NCBI RefSeq assembly: GCF_017591435.1
Contig: NC_059259.1
Span: 905,575 to 969,574, forward strand
Origin: Portunus trituberculatus
Lineage: Eukaryota > Arthropoda > Malacostraca > Decapoda > Portunidae
Direction: 5' to 3'
DNA length: 64,000 nt
Part shown: one piece after another, positions 1 through 9,468 of the stretch
Numbering within the stretch: the first letter of the stretch is position 1
Layout: each line of letters opens with the position of its first letter
Notes under the pieces: model-generated
Told to the model about the DNA's origin: nothing
Databases searched by the model: none
The model's input: only the letters and a program-made list of their open reading frames with translations
Translations under genes and position numbers: made by a program

Positions 1-360
1 TATAAGCCTCTAAATCCTACCTAAATATGAATTCTTTAAGACCAAAATTTGGAAGGTAAAGAATATAAAATTAAAGCAAACTTTAATACTTCTTAAATTA
101 TAAACATGAAAACTGTTAATAATACAACAATTGAGGTGCACACAGGGCCACTGACACACGCACATGTTTGTAACACTTGATATGGCGATCTCTCGCTCCT
201 ATAACATATTTCTTCCCAGAGGATAAACTTTTGCTTTTCAAATTCTCTCTCTCTCTCTCTCTCTCCTTCGTAGTTTTTTTTTTTTCCAGTCACAAACGTA
301 ATGTGTACAGATGTAATTTCATGGAGCAAGTTGAGAAGTAAGTAAAACTGTACCTACTGT
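1..360. other. AT-rich flank with (CT)n microsatellite, no gene seen
   Basis: No coding signal is visible. A perfect (CT)n run lies at about 244-266, followed by a T-run at 275-286. The DNA becomes less AT-rich near 361, where the 5' region of element A seems to begin, so this stretch is probably pre-insertion flank. Confidence 0.5.
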
Positions 361-687
361 AGGATACTTCGTTCTGCGTCGCGTTGGCTGTTGTTTTTAT
401 AGTTAGCGAGTGGTGTTTGTGCTTGGTGTCTGTGTGTGGTGCTTTTGAGTGTTAGTGAAGTGAAAGTGTTTACTGCAAGTGTTAGATTAGAGTGAAATAG
501 TGGTTAGAATCAGTGTTTGTGAGTTCAAAGTATTTTGGTAGAGCGAGGAGACTAGGCTTGTAACCATCAAGTTGACCTTGAAAGAGGATTAGTTGACCAC
601 ACTTAGGCCCCCCACCACCGCGGTTCCCCCACCCTGCCGTCACCAAGTATTTTTATTTGTTTGTGAGTTAACAGATTGTAAATTAGT

Positions 688-1834
688 ATGGCGGTAGCTA
701 CTGAGTTATATCAGAGTGTGATTGAGTGCGTGAAAGAGAGTGTTGAGGTGGGATTGGGCGAGTTTGATGTGTGTGAGATGTGTGGGCATGACAGGAAGGT
801 CGTTGACTTTTCTGAGTGTATGGTGTGTAGGCTTAAGAGCGAGAATTTAGTTCTTTCTCTTGAGCACCGAAAATTGCGAGAGGAAATGATAAAGCTAAGT
901 GAGGGGAAAAGTGCGAACGAAGTTCTCATCTTTGAGTTGAAGGATGAGGTTAAGAGGCTTGGGGAGGCAATGGAAAAAATTAGGCAGGACATCAGTGTTA
1001 GGCCGAAAGTTGGACCTTCTGAGGGCGACAGGGTGGCTTGGCCCTCTGTCGGGAATAGCAGAGTGGGGAAGAGGGAGCAGGCGAGCCAGACTGGGAAAAT
1101 AGTAGTCAGGATGGGCAGAGATGGCAGGTTGCGAGGGGAAGGAAAGCGGAGGCAGTTAGGGAGGATAGGACTAAACCTGTTGAGTGTGAAAATAGGTTCG
1201 GTTTGTTGGAGGGGGAGGGAAAAGTGAGAGTGAGAGTGGAGTGAATGAAGAGGTTGTGGTGAGTTAAAGGAGAGAGAAGGGGGTAGAGGAGAGGAGGAGG
1301 AGGGTTGTGTCTAGCACACCTCAGGTGTGTGTGGTGGGTGACTCTCAGGTTAGGTACTTAGATAGCACTTTCTGTGGGAAAGACAGGGATAGGGGGACGA
1401 ACGTGTGTATGCCTGGTGCAGGTGTGAAGGCAGTGAGTGAGGAGATGCAGAAGAGGGTTGGGGGATGGAGAGGGAGTGTGTAGTAGTTTTGCTCGTAGGT
1501 GGGAACGATGTCAGAGCAGGTGGGTCGGAGGAGTTAGTGGCAAGATTTCGGGAAATGTTAGGCAAGATAAGGGAGAGTGGTAGGAGGTGTGTAGTGTCAG
1601 GAATCTTGCCTCGTGTGTATGTTAGCATGGAATGGTTGTCTAGGGCCATTGGTGTGAATGTTCGGGTAAAAGGGGATGTGTAAGGATGTGGGTGTCAGCT
1701 TTGTGGATGTATGAGATAGGTTCTATGGGCAAAGGGATTTGTATGCTAGGGATGGTGTGCATCTAAGTAGGAAGGGTGTGGATGTGCTGAGTGAATGTCT
1801 GGAGTGGGGAGTTGGGATGGAGTGTACGGGGTGA
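688..1834 (+). pseudogene. CR1-type ORF1: Cys-rich finger, coiled coil, SGNH esterase domain (frameshifted)
   Basis: The ATG at 688 opens a frame with a CxxC...CxxC cluster (residues about 29-47), like the PHD-like finger of CR1 ORF1, then a charged, probably coiled-coil stretch (about 50-105). The frame then breaks. Downstream pieces in three frames carry the blocks of an SGNH hydrolase in the right order: GDS at 1337-1345 (block I nucleophile), GGND at 1498-1509 (block III) and DGVH at 1751-1762 (block V Asp-His), with a stop at 1832-1834. CR1 ORF1 proteins are known to carry such an esterase domain. At least three frameshifts separate the blocks, so no functional protein is expected. The finger assignment is less certain than the esterase. 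Confidence 0.75.
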
Positions 1835-1922
1835 GGTAGCAATTGCATTCTAGAAGAAAGATGTTAGACATAAATTAGATAGGATACACAGAGATAGTGA
1901 AAAGCTTAGGAAAGATTTCCAG

Positions 1923-3694
1923 GTGCAAATAGGAGAGAATAAGATTAGGATTCCAAATAAGGAGACAGCATCTAGGAAGGTAGCAGGACTTAAATGTTTT
2001 TATGTAAATGCCAGGAGTCTTAAGAACAAGAAGGACGAGTTATCTAGTTATATAGTTGAGGAGAACTTAGATGTTGTATGTGTCACAGAGGCATGGGTAA
2101 ATGAGGAAAAGTTTAGGGAAAATAGGAAAGAATATGAAGTAATGAAGTACATTATGTATTTACACCAGAGAATTGGTAGGATAGGTGGAGGAGTAGTTAT
2201 TTATGTAAAAAAATCCTTCATTTACAGTCAGCTTAATGGTATTAAGGTAGATAACAGAGTAGAGTCCTTATGGCTGGATGTTAGAGTAAACAAAAGTAAG
2301 GTTATTAGAGTAGGAGCTTTTTATAGACCACCTAACCAGTCAGCAGATGTAGACAACCTTATGGTAGATGAGATAAATAGGAGGTGTACTAGTCAGACAA
2401 TTATCTTAGGGGATTTTAATCTTAAGTCAGTAAACTGGGAGAGGATGGTAGGAGATGCTAGTGAAAATAAGTTTATGGAAAGTTTTCAGGATAACTATTT
2501 AGTGCAGATGGTAGATAAACCTACTAGGGGGAGGAAGGTTTTAGACATAGTACTAACAAATATTGAGCATTGTTTAAAGGAAGTTGAGGTAGGAGAGACT
2601 TTAGCAAACAGTGACCATCATATAATTAGATATATCATTAATTCCAGTAGGGATAATATAGTGAATAAGACTAGAGTCCCAAACTATCAGAAAGGCAATT
2701 ATGGTAGGTTACGTCAGTTATTAGGAGAGGTAAACTGGGAAGATAGTTTTGGAAATAAAACTGCACAGGAAATGTGGGATACTTTTAAGGTTGTAGTAAA
2801 GGGTATAGTGATGCAGTGTATCCCTTACAAAGATATAAGGCAGAGAAACAGGAAACCATTATGGTGGACTCACGAGATAGATAGACAGATCAGAGAGAAG
2901 AAGAGGGCATATAGAGAGTTGCAGAAAAGTGGGGAAGATGTAGATTTGATTAGGTACAGACAGGTCAGAGATGATTTGAGTAAGGTTATAAAAAAAAGTA
3001 AAAGGCAGGCAGAGATAAAACTAGCTAGAGCTGGGAGTAAAGATCCCAAAAAATTATATAGTTATTACAAGGTCAGTGATAAAAGAAATAAGGATAGGAT
3101 TGGACCACTCAGAAAAGATGGTGTAGTACTGGATCAAAATGAAGACATAGTAGAATTATTGAATGAACAATTTTCTTCAGTATTTACTAGGGAAATCCTG
3201 TTACAAACAGTGCGACGAGTAGTTTAAGAGCTTTAGAAAATATTGATATAAAACCGGGAATTATTAGGAAATTTATTCTTGAACTAGACGATAGGAAAGC
3301 TAGTGGTCCTGATGAGCTACATGCCAGAGTACTTAGGAGGGTGTAGACAGTATTTCTGAAGCACTTAAGTTAATCTTTGAAAGATCACTTAGGTTTGCTG
3401 AGATACCTCAGGACTGGAAGTTAGCTAATGTTACTCCAATATTTAAAAAAAGGTAGGAAGGATGATGCGAATAATTATAGACCGATCAGTTTAACTAGTA
3501 TAGTATGTAAGATACTAGAGAAAATCATTAAGGGTAGTATTTGGGAGCATTTAAATGAGAATAGATTAATTAGAGATACCCAACATGGCTTTAGATCAGG
3601 GAGGTCCTGTCTTACAAATTTGCTCAATATCTTAGAATATATTACCAAGGAGTTAGATGATGGAAATAGCATAGATGTTATATATCTAGATTTT
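1923..3694 (+). pseudogene. CR1-type ORF2: APE endonuclease plus N-terminal half of RT
   Basis: An uninterrupted frame of about 430 codons covers the apurinic-type endonuclease. Visible motifs are NARSLKNK near the start, TEAW (catalytic Glu), YRPPN, GDFN (Asp/Asn), the family-typical DIVLTN and the C-terminal SDHH. A linker with WWTHE and a basic region follows. The frame breaks at about 3190-3227, where roughly 10 bp present in the minus-strand sister copy (element C) are missing. RT motifs then resume in another frame (3428 onward): NYRPISLTS, QHGFRSGRSC and IYLDF, after which the sequence becomes (TTA)n. The true start may lie upstream; 1923 is a GTG, not an ATG. It encoded target-primed reverse transcription functions and is now inactive. 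Confidence 0.85.
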
Positions 3695-3701
3695 ATTATT
3701 A

Positions 3702-3740
<39 letters not shown>

Positions 3741-3800
3741 TATAATAATAAAAAATAATAATAATAATAAACATAATAAAAATATTACTATTATTATTAC

Positions 3801-3840
<40 letters not shown>

Positions 3841-4106
3841 TTTATTATCATGATTATTATGATTATTATGATTATTATTATCATTATTATTATTATTATT
3901 ATTATTGTTATCATTATTATTATTATTATTATTATCATTATGTTTATTATTATTTTTATTAGTGTTATCAATAATAATAATATTATTATTATTAATATTA
4001 TTATTATTATTATTATTGTCATTATTGTTATTATTGTCATTATTGTTATTATTATTATTTTTTTTTATTATTATCATTATTATTATTATCATTATTATCA
4101 TTATTA

Positions 4107-4144
<38 letters not shown>

Positions 4145-4165
4145 GTTATTATTATTATTAATTAT
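3690..4165. repeat. (TTA)n/(TAA)n low-complexity tract
   Basis: About 475 bp built almost only from ATT/TTA trinucleotides with scattered TCA and TTG variants. The first part is palindromic: (ATT)n at 3693-3733 faces (AAT)n at 3738-3780. It replaces the distal half of element A and abuts element B. Long open frames here encode only runs of Ile, Asn or Tyr and are artefacts. Confidence 0.95.
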
Positions 4166-5822
4166 CACCTTGGTTTAAGTCTTGGTCTTATGCTATACAT
4201 TATAGAGAGGTTGCCCACAAAAGGCACTTGAACCTTCTATCTCTTGAATCTCATGCACTTTATATTTCTGTTCACAATCATGCCAAGTCTGTTCTTCAAG
4301 TTGCTCAACACTCCTTTATAAACAGGAAATGTCAAAATCTTTCAATCTCAAACTCCCATCGTGACTTCTGCCATCTGGCCAAAAACATCTCCAATAACTT
4401 CACTTCTTCATATTTCCTTCCTTTATTTCATCCTGATCCTGATGGCACCACTGCCATCTCAATTGTCTCAAGAGCTGAACTCTTCTCTCAAAACTTTGTT
4501 AACAACTCCACCTTGCATGATTCTGGGCTTGTTCCTCCCTCTCCTCCTCCCTCTGACTATTTCATGGCTTCAATCAAAGTTCTTCGTAATGATGTTTTCT
4601 ATGCTCTTGCTGTCCTAAACCCTCGGAAGGCTTATAGACCTGATGGGATCGCTCCTAGTGTTCTCCAAAACTGTGCATTCGTGTTTGCATCTTGAATGGC
4701 GAAACTCCCTCAACTATGTCTTCTTGCTGGAAGTTTGCCTACATTCAGCCTGTTGCTAAAAAGGGTGACCGTTCTAATCCCTCAAACTACCGTCCTATAG
4801 CTTTAATCTTTTGCTTGTCTAAGGTTTGTTAATCTCTCCTCAATAGGAAGATTCTTCAACATGTGTCACTTGACAATTTTCTATCTGATCACCAGTATGG
4901 GTCCCATCAAGGTCACTTTACTGGTGATCTTTTGGCTTTCATTACTGAGTCTTGATTATCTTCTTTTAGAGGTTTCGGTGAAACTTTTTGCTGTCGCGTT
5001 AGACATATCAAAAGCTTTTGATAGAGTCTGGCACAAAGCCTTGACTTCAAGACTTTCCTCCTACGGTTTCTAGCCTTCTCTCTGCAACTTTATCTTAAGT
5101 TTTCTTTCTGATCGTTCTATTGCAGCTGTTGTAGACGGCCACTGTTCTTCTAAATCAATCAACAGTGGTGTTCTCAGGGTTTTGTCCTGTCACCCACTCC
5201 CTTTCTATTCTTTATTAATGATCCCCTTAACCAAACTTCTTGCCCTATCTATTTCTTCGCTGATGATACCACGCTATATCTTTCCACGTCCTTTCAGGAA
5301 CAACCAACCCTTTAGGAAGTCAACGGATCTCGCAGGGACGCCACAGAACACCTGACTTCTGATCTTTCTAAGATTTTTGGTTGGGGCAGATAGAATTTAG
5401 TAGTCTTCAATGCCTCAGAAACTCAATTCCTCCATCTATCAACTCCACACAAGCTTCCAGACAACTATCCCCTCTTCTTCAATGACACTCAATTGTCTCC
5501 TTCCACACTAAATATCCTCGGTCTGTCCTTTACTCATAATTTAAACTGGAAACTTCACACCTCATCTCTAGCTAAAACAACTTCTATGAAGTTAGGCATT
5601 CTGAGGCATCTCCGCCAGTTTTTCTTATCCCCCAACCTCAACTGCTAACTCTGTACAAGGGCTTTATACCGTCCTCGTATGGAGTAGCCTACTCTTCGCA
5701 TGTTTGGTGGAAGGGGGGGATTCCACTCACACAGTTTTATTAGATAGGGTGGAATCAGAAGCTTTTCGTCTCATTAACTCCCGTCTGACTGACTGTCTTC
5801 AGCCTCTTTCGCACTGCCGAAG

Positions 5823-6042
5823 TTTTTTTTTTTTATACCATGTGGGCTTTTCACGGGAATTTATGGGCTAAAGGGGATACTTATTAAGGGTACCTCCTAT
5901 TTCAAAGCCCACCCGCTAGGAAACCGTTGCCCCGAGTGAGGAAGCCCAACCTACACTCAGACCGTAGACAGGATTCGAACCTGTGCGCTTGGAGACCCCT
6001 CGGACCCCAAAGCACGCACGGACCCACTGTACCACGGCGGCA
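5823..6042 (-). mobile_element. tRNA-derived SINE, family S, copy 1
   Basis: Read on the minus strand it starts GCCGCCGTGG, has a pol III A-box-like TGGTACAGTGG (plus 6024-6034) and a B-box GGTTCGAATCC (plus 5971-5981), then a non-tRNA body, and ends in an A-run (plus T-run 5823-5834). Matching copies occur at 22154-22345 (-) and 60368-60596 (+). It lies inside the C-terminal coding part of element B. No clear target-site duplication is visible, and a few bases of the host element seem lost. Confidence 0.88.
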
Positions 6043-6194
6043 TAACCATAAATCTCTTTCTATGTTATTGCTATTTTCATGGTAACTGCTCTACTGATCT
6101 TGTTAACTGCATGCCTCCTCTCCTCCTGTGGCCTCGCTGCACAAGGCTTTCTTCTTCCTCTCATCCCTCTTCTGTCCAACTCCCTAATACAAGA

Positions 6195-6871
6195 TGTTAC
6201 GGCCCGCCCGTAACATACTCCCCTACCATCACCTCCTCCGCTTGTTACCTCGTTCGCCACCTCTCCACCTCCCTTCCCACGTCACCGTCTCATGAACCTT
6301 CCACGCCACCGTCTCATGAACCCTCCACGTCACCGTCTCATGAAGCCCCGCTACTGTCCCGAAGTTGGATTCATGCGGTCCCATTCGACTCAATCGGAAG
6401 TGTTAAGCCAGCTCTTGGCTTTCTGGAAGTCAGTCGAGGTCCAGGCCTCAACCAGTGAACACAACGCCTCTTGGACTGCCGTGGGATCAACCATCACCCA
6501 GCACTTCACCACTGCGACACCGCATAAGTATCACTTCCCCTCGTCCGTTTTTTCCATATTGCCTCCATATAGAATTAGTATTATTGTTAGGTATTAAGTT
6601 GGGTTTTTTATTGTTGCATTTATTTCTGTGTTATATGTATATGTGTATGTCAGTTTCTTATGTTTCATGTTATATCTATGTGTATGTCAGTTTCATGTTT
6701 CATGTTATATCTATGTGTGTATCAGTTTCATTATGAGGTTATTAAAATAGCTTTTTAAAGTGCCCCCCGTTTGCATTTCCTCACCAGTTGAACCTGCAGT
6801 GTTTTTTTTTTTTGTTATTGTACACCGGCTCCCCGATGCCAATCTTACCCGTTTAACCGGTGAACGTAACA
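6195..6871. mobile_element. Solo LTR (677 bp) with 4-bp target duplication AAGA
   Basis: The element begins TGTTACG and ends CGTAACA, a perfect 7-bp terminal inverted repeat with the TG...CA ends of retroviral-type LTRs. It is flanked by AAGA (6191-6194 and 6872-6875). The inverted sister copy of element B at 44803-44816 holds the uninterrupted site, with a single AAGA. No gag-pol lies inside, so this is a solo LTR left by recombination. Internal features include three 24-bp direct repeats (about 6279-6346) and a 42-bp duplication (about 6650-6735). A Gypsy-like origin is plausible from the 4-bp duplication, but the family is not identified. Confidence 0.88.
6279..6346 (+). repeat. 24-bp minisatellite inside the solo LTR
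   Basis: Three near-identical units built around CACCGTCTCATGAA follow each other. Tandem repeats in the upstream part of an LTR are often regulatory. That role is an inference here; the repetition is directly visible. Confidence 0.8.
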
Positions 6872-7120
6872 AAGAGTTAACCAGTACTCTCAATCATTCA
6901 TACCTTTCACTGGTAAACTCTGGAACACTCTGCCTGCTTTTGTATTTCCATCTTCTTAATTTGACGTTTGTTAAGAGGGGGTTTCAAAACAATTGTCCGT
7001 GAGTTTTGGATGATTCTTCGTAAATCTCTTAAGGAACTATAGCCTTTGAAGTGGGCCTTTTTTTTTTTTTATCTTTTGTTGTTCTTGCTTGGTTTCTTGC
7101 ATAAAAAAAAAAAATATTTA

Positions 7121-7210
7121 ACGAAACCTCTTGCCCTACCCACTCGTGCGCTGATCACACTACCCTACATCTTTTCACGTCTTTCCAGAGACACCAATCC
7201 TTCAGGGAGT
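7121..7210 (+). mobile_element. Short fragment of element B family RT region
   Basis: About 90 bp match the stretch around the FADD box of element B (compare 5228-5320): a TTGCCCTA segment, then the GCTGATCA/ACTACCCT segment and the fragment ending CAGGGAGTCA. The Asp-Asp codons are degraded (GATCAC instead of GATGAT). It abuts the 3' tail of element C. Confidence 0.65.
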
Positions 7211-9468
7211 CATAACATAACATAACATAAATAATAGGATAACAAAGGGCCACCAGGGCCCATCTAGGTTATCCTGTATCAGTCGCACAGCGACCTCGTC
7301 ATCAGTACTTAAAGATACACTTATAAGTACACAATACATTATATACTAATTCTAAATATTTGGCCCATTAACAGGGCTAAGTCCTGCAGCGAATTCCTCT
7401 ACAATCTGTGATCCCCATACATGGGGATCATGTCTTGTTTAACTATAGTAAATTTCTTATAAAAACTATCATGTAGCGCTATACGTAATTATAAATCTAA
7501 TAAATTTAAGTGCTTATCTAATCTGTTTTTAAACATTGTCAAACTAGTGCTATTTACAACCCTCTCTGGCAATGCATTCCAGAAGTCTACCACCCTATGA
7601 CTAAAGAAATATTTTCTTATATCTAACCTGCAGCCTTGCTTTCTAATCTTCCTGCCATGATTTCTAGTCCTACTTCCCTCCTCTAAGGTAAAGAAAGATC
7701 TCACATCTATGTAGTTTGTATCTGAGAACATTTTAAATAACTCTTATCATATCCCCTCTTATACATCTCCTCTCAAATGAAAACATGTTTAATTCCTTTA
7801 ATCTATCTCTATACTCCAGGCGCTTTAATGCTGGTATCATCCTAGTTGCTCTTCTCTGAACTGCTTCTAACATGTTGATATCCTGCCTATAATGGGGTGA
7901 CCAGGCCTGTATGCAATACTCTAAATGGGGCCTAACATAGGAATTATATAAGCTACGCACCACTTCCTTACTTTTATAACTAACATTTCTATTTATAAAA
8001 CCCAGGATCCTATTTGCCCTATTTCTTGCTTCTAAACATTGCTTTGAAAATTTCATAGTCCTGTCTATCACTACTCCTAAATCCTTTCCTTCCTCTACTG
8101 CCTCTAGCCAACATCCCTCCATCTCATAGCTAAAGTTTGTGTTGTCTTTACCTAAATGCATAACCTGACACTTTTAGAATTAAACTCCATCTGCCACCTG
8201 TCTGCCCATGCTATCAGCCTGTCCAGGTCTCGTTGTATTCTGTAATTGTCCTTTTCACCCTGTACTGCACATGCTATCTTAGTATCATCTGCAAACTTTG
8301 ATACTTTGCTACTAATTCCTATATCTAAATCGTTAATGTACACCAAGAAAAGAAGAGGTCCTAGCACTGATCCTTGGGGTACCCCACTAACCACTTCCTT
8401 CCACTCAGACATTGCCCCATTTAATACTACTCTCTGTTTCCTATCAGCAAGCCACTCACTAATCCAATCAAGTAACCTACCCCCTATCCCATGTAGTGTC
8501 AATTTGTACACTAGCCTCCTATGCGGTACCTTATCAAACGCCTTGCTAAAATCTAGATATATAACATCTATGCTATTTCCATCATCTAACTCCTTGGTAA
8601 TATATTCTAAGATATCGAACAAATTTGTAAAACAGGACCTCCCTGATCTAAAGCCATGTTGGGTATCTCTAATTAATCTATTCTCATTTAAATGCTCCCA
8701 AATACTACCCTTAATGATTTTCTCTAGTATCTTACATACTATACTAGTTAAACTGATCTGTCTATAATTATTCATATCATCCTTCCTACCTTTTTTAAAT
8801 ATTGGTGTAACATAGCTTAGCTAACTTCCAGTCCTGAGGTATCTCAGCAAACCTAAGTGATCTTTCAAAGATTAACTTAAGTGCTTCAGAAATACTGTCT
8901 ACACCCTCCCTAAGTACTCTGGCATGTAGCTCATCAGGACCACTAGCTTTCCTATTGTCTAGTTCAAGAATAAATTTCCTAATAATTCCCGGTTTTATAT
9001 CAATATTTTCTAAAGCTCTTAAACTACTCGTCGCACTGTTTGTAACAGGATTTCCTATTCTTTCCTTAGTAAATACTGAAGAAAATTGTTCATTCAATAA
9101 TTCTACTATGTCTTCATTTTGATCCACTACTACACCATCTTTTCTGAGTGGTCCAATCCTATCCTTATTTCTTTTATCACTGACCTTGTAATAACTATAT
9201 AATTTTTTGGGATCTTTACTCCCAGCTTTAGCTAGTTTTATCTCTGCCTGCCTTTTACTTTTTTTTATAACCTTACTCAAATCATCCCTGACCTGTCTAT
9301 ACCTAATCAAATCTACATCTTCCCCACTTTTCTGCAACTCTCTATATGCCCTCTTCTTCCCTCTGATCTGTCTACCTGTCTCGTGAGTCCACCATAATGG
9401 CTTCCTGTTTCTCTGCCTTATATCTTTGTAAGGGATACACTGCATCACTATACCCTTTACTACAAATC
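7211..9468 (-). mobile_element. CR1-type non-LTR element C, 5' truncated, with (TTATG)n tail
   Basis: Same family as element A, opposite strand. The 3' end (plus 7211-7230) is four units of CATAA on the plus strand, i.e. (TTATG)n. The element reads on the minus strand to 9468, where it stops in the linker between endonuclease and RT and joins element D. The truncation point lies within a TACTACAA shared with element A, after which the sequence is D. This is the usual result of incomplete reverse transcription, with C inserted into the 3' part of D. A 3' UTR of about 250 bp (7231-7488) includes GGGCCCTGGTGG. Confidence 0.88.
7489..9448 (-). pseudogene. CR1-type ORF2 of element C: RT and C-terminal domain, few frameshifts
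   Basis: Read on the minus strand: the linker with WWTHE and RKASGPDELHARVL; then NYRQISLTS (usually P for Q), QHGFRSGRSC, YLDFSKAFDKVPH, SGVPQGSVLGPLL and FADD (plus 8284-8295, catalytic Asp pair intact), WQMEFN, DLGVVID, RPHLEYCIQAW, and the end domain with YFFSHRVVDFWNALP, stopping near 7489. Only about three frameshifts (near 8790, 8155 and 7735) break it, so it is younger than most copies here. The catalytic box is present, but the endonuclease domain is absent and the copy cannot be autonomous. Confidence 0.88.

Larger units (their letters stand above)
361..3694 (+). mobile_element. Non-LTR retrotransposon A, CR1-type, 3' truncated
   Basis: The element runs from a possible 5' UTR (361-687, boundary uncertain) through ORF1 (688-1834) and ORF2 (1923 onward) and stops inside the RT domain just after the YLDF motif. 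There it meets a (TTA)n tract instead of continuing into the SKAFD and FADD motifs. Element C on the minus strand (7211-9468) is the same family and shows what is missing: the rest of RT, the C-terminal region and a (TTATG)n 3' tail. The ORF1 (zinc-binding plus esterase) and ORF2 (endonuclease plus RT) layout is that of the CR1 clade. All reading frames are broken, so the copy is dead. The 5' end is inferred only from the change in base composition. Confidence 0.8.
4166..7000 (+). pseudogene. Jockey-type reverse transcriptase ORF2 of element B (multiple frameshifts)
   Basis: Recognisable pieces in order: linker with HSFINRKCQNL (4310s); RT block with NPRKAYRPDG (about 4620-4650); VAKKGD and NYRPIAL (4750-4805); ALDISKAFDRVWHKAL (about 5005-5045); FADD at 5256-5267, the catalytic box; then the thumb and C-terminal part with STPHKLPDNYP, LNILGLSFT and WNTLP (6925 area). 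Stops and frameshifts occur throughout. The C-terminal coding sequence is split by the SINE and then by the solo LTR, and the frame is recovered when the LTR and one AAGA are removed. It encoded an RT for target-primed integration and is now inactive. Confidence 0.8.
4166..7115 (+). mobile_element. Jockey-superfamily non-LTR element B, degenerate, nested insertions
   Basis: A 5'-truncated ORF2 begins in the endonuclease-RT linker and runs to the C-terminal end of the protein and a short 3' UTR with T- and A-runs near 7058-7115. It is interrupted by a minus-strand SINE (5823-6042) and a solo LTR (6195-6871). A second copy of its 3' part lies inverted at 44590-44985, and a small RT fragment sits at 7121-7210. 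The family is separate from CR1 elements A/C and from family 2 (F to L). Confidence 0.85.

Noticed and set aside
3699..4231. Several long open frames in both directions
   Set aside because: They translate the (TTA)n tract into Ile, Asn, Tyr or Leu runs and have no protein character.
5823..6042. Target-site duplication for SINE copy 1
   Set aside because: The flanks do not match beyond two or three bases, and host bases appear to be lost.
8246..8767. Plus-strand frame of 173 codons
   Set aside because: Antisense shadow of the element C reverse transcriptase.
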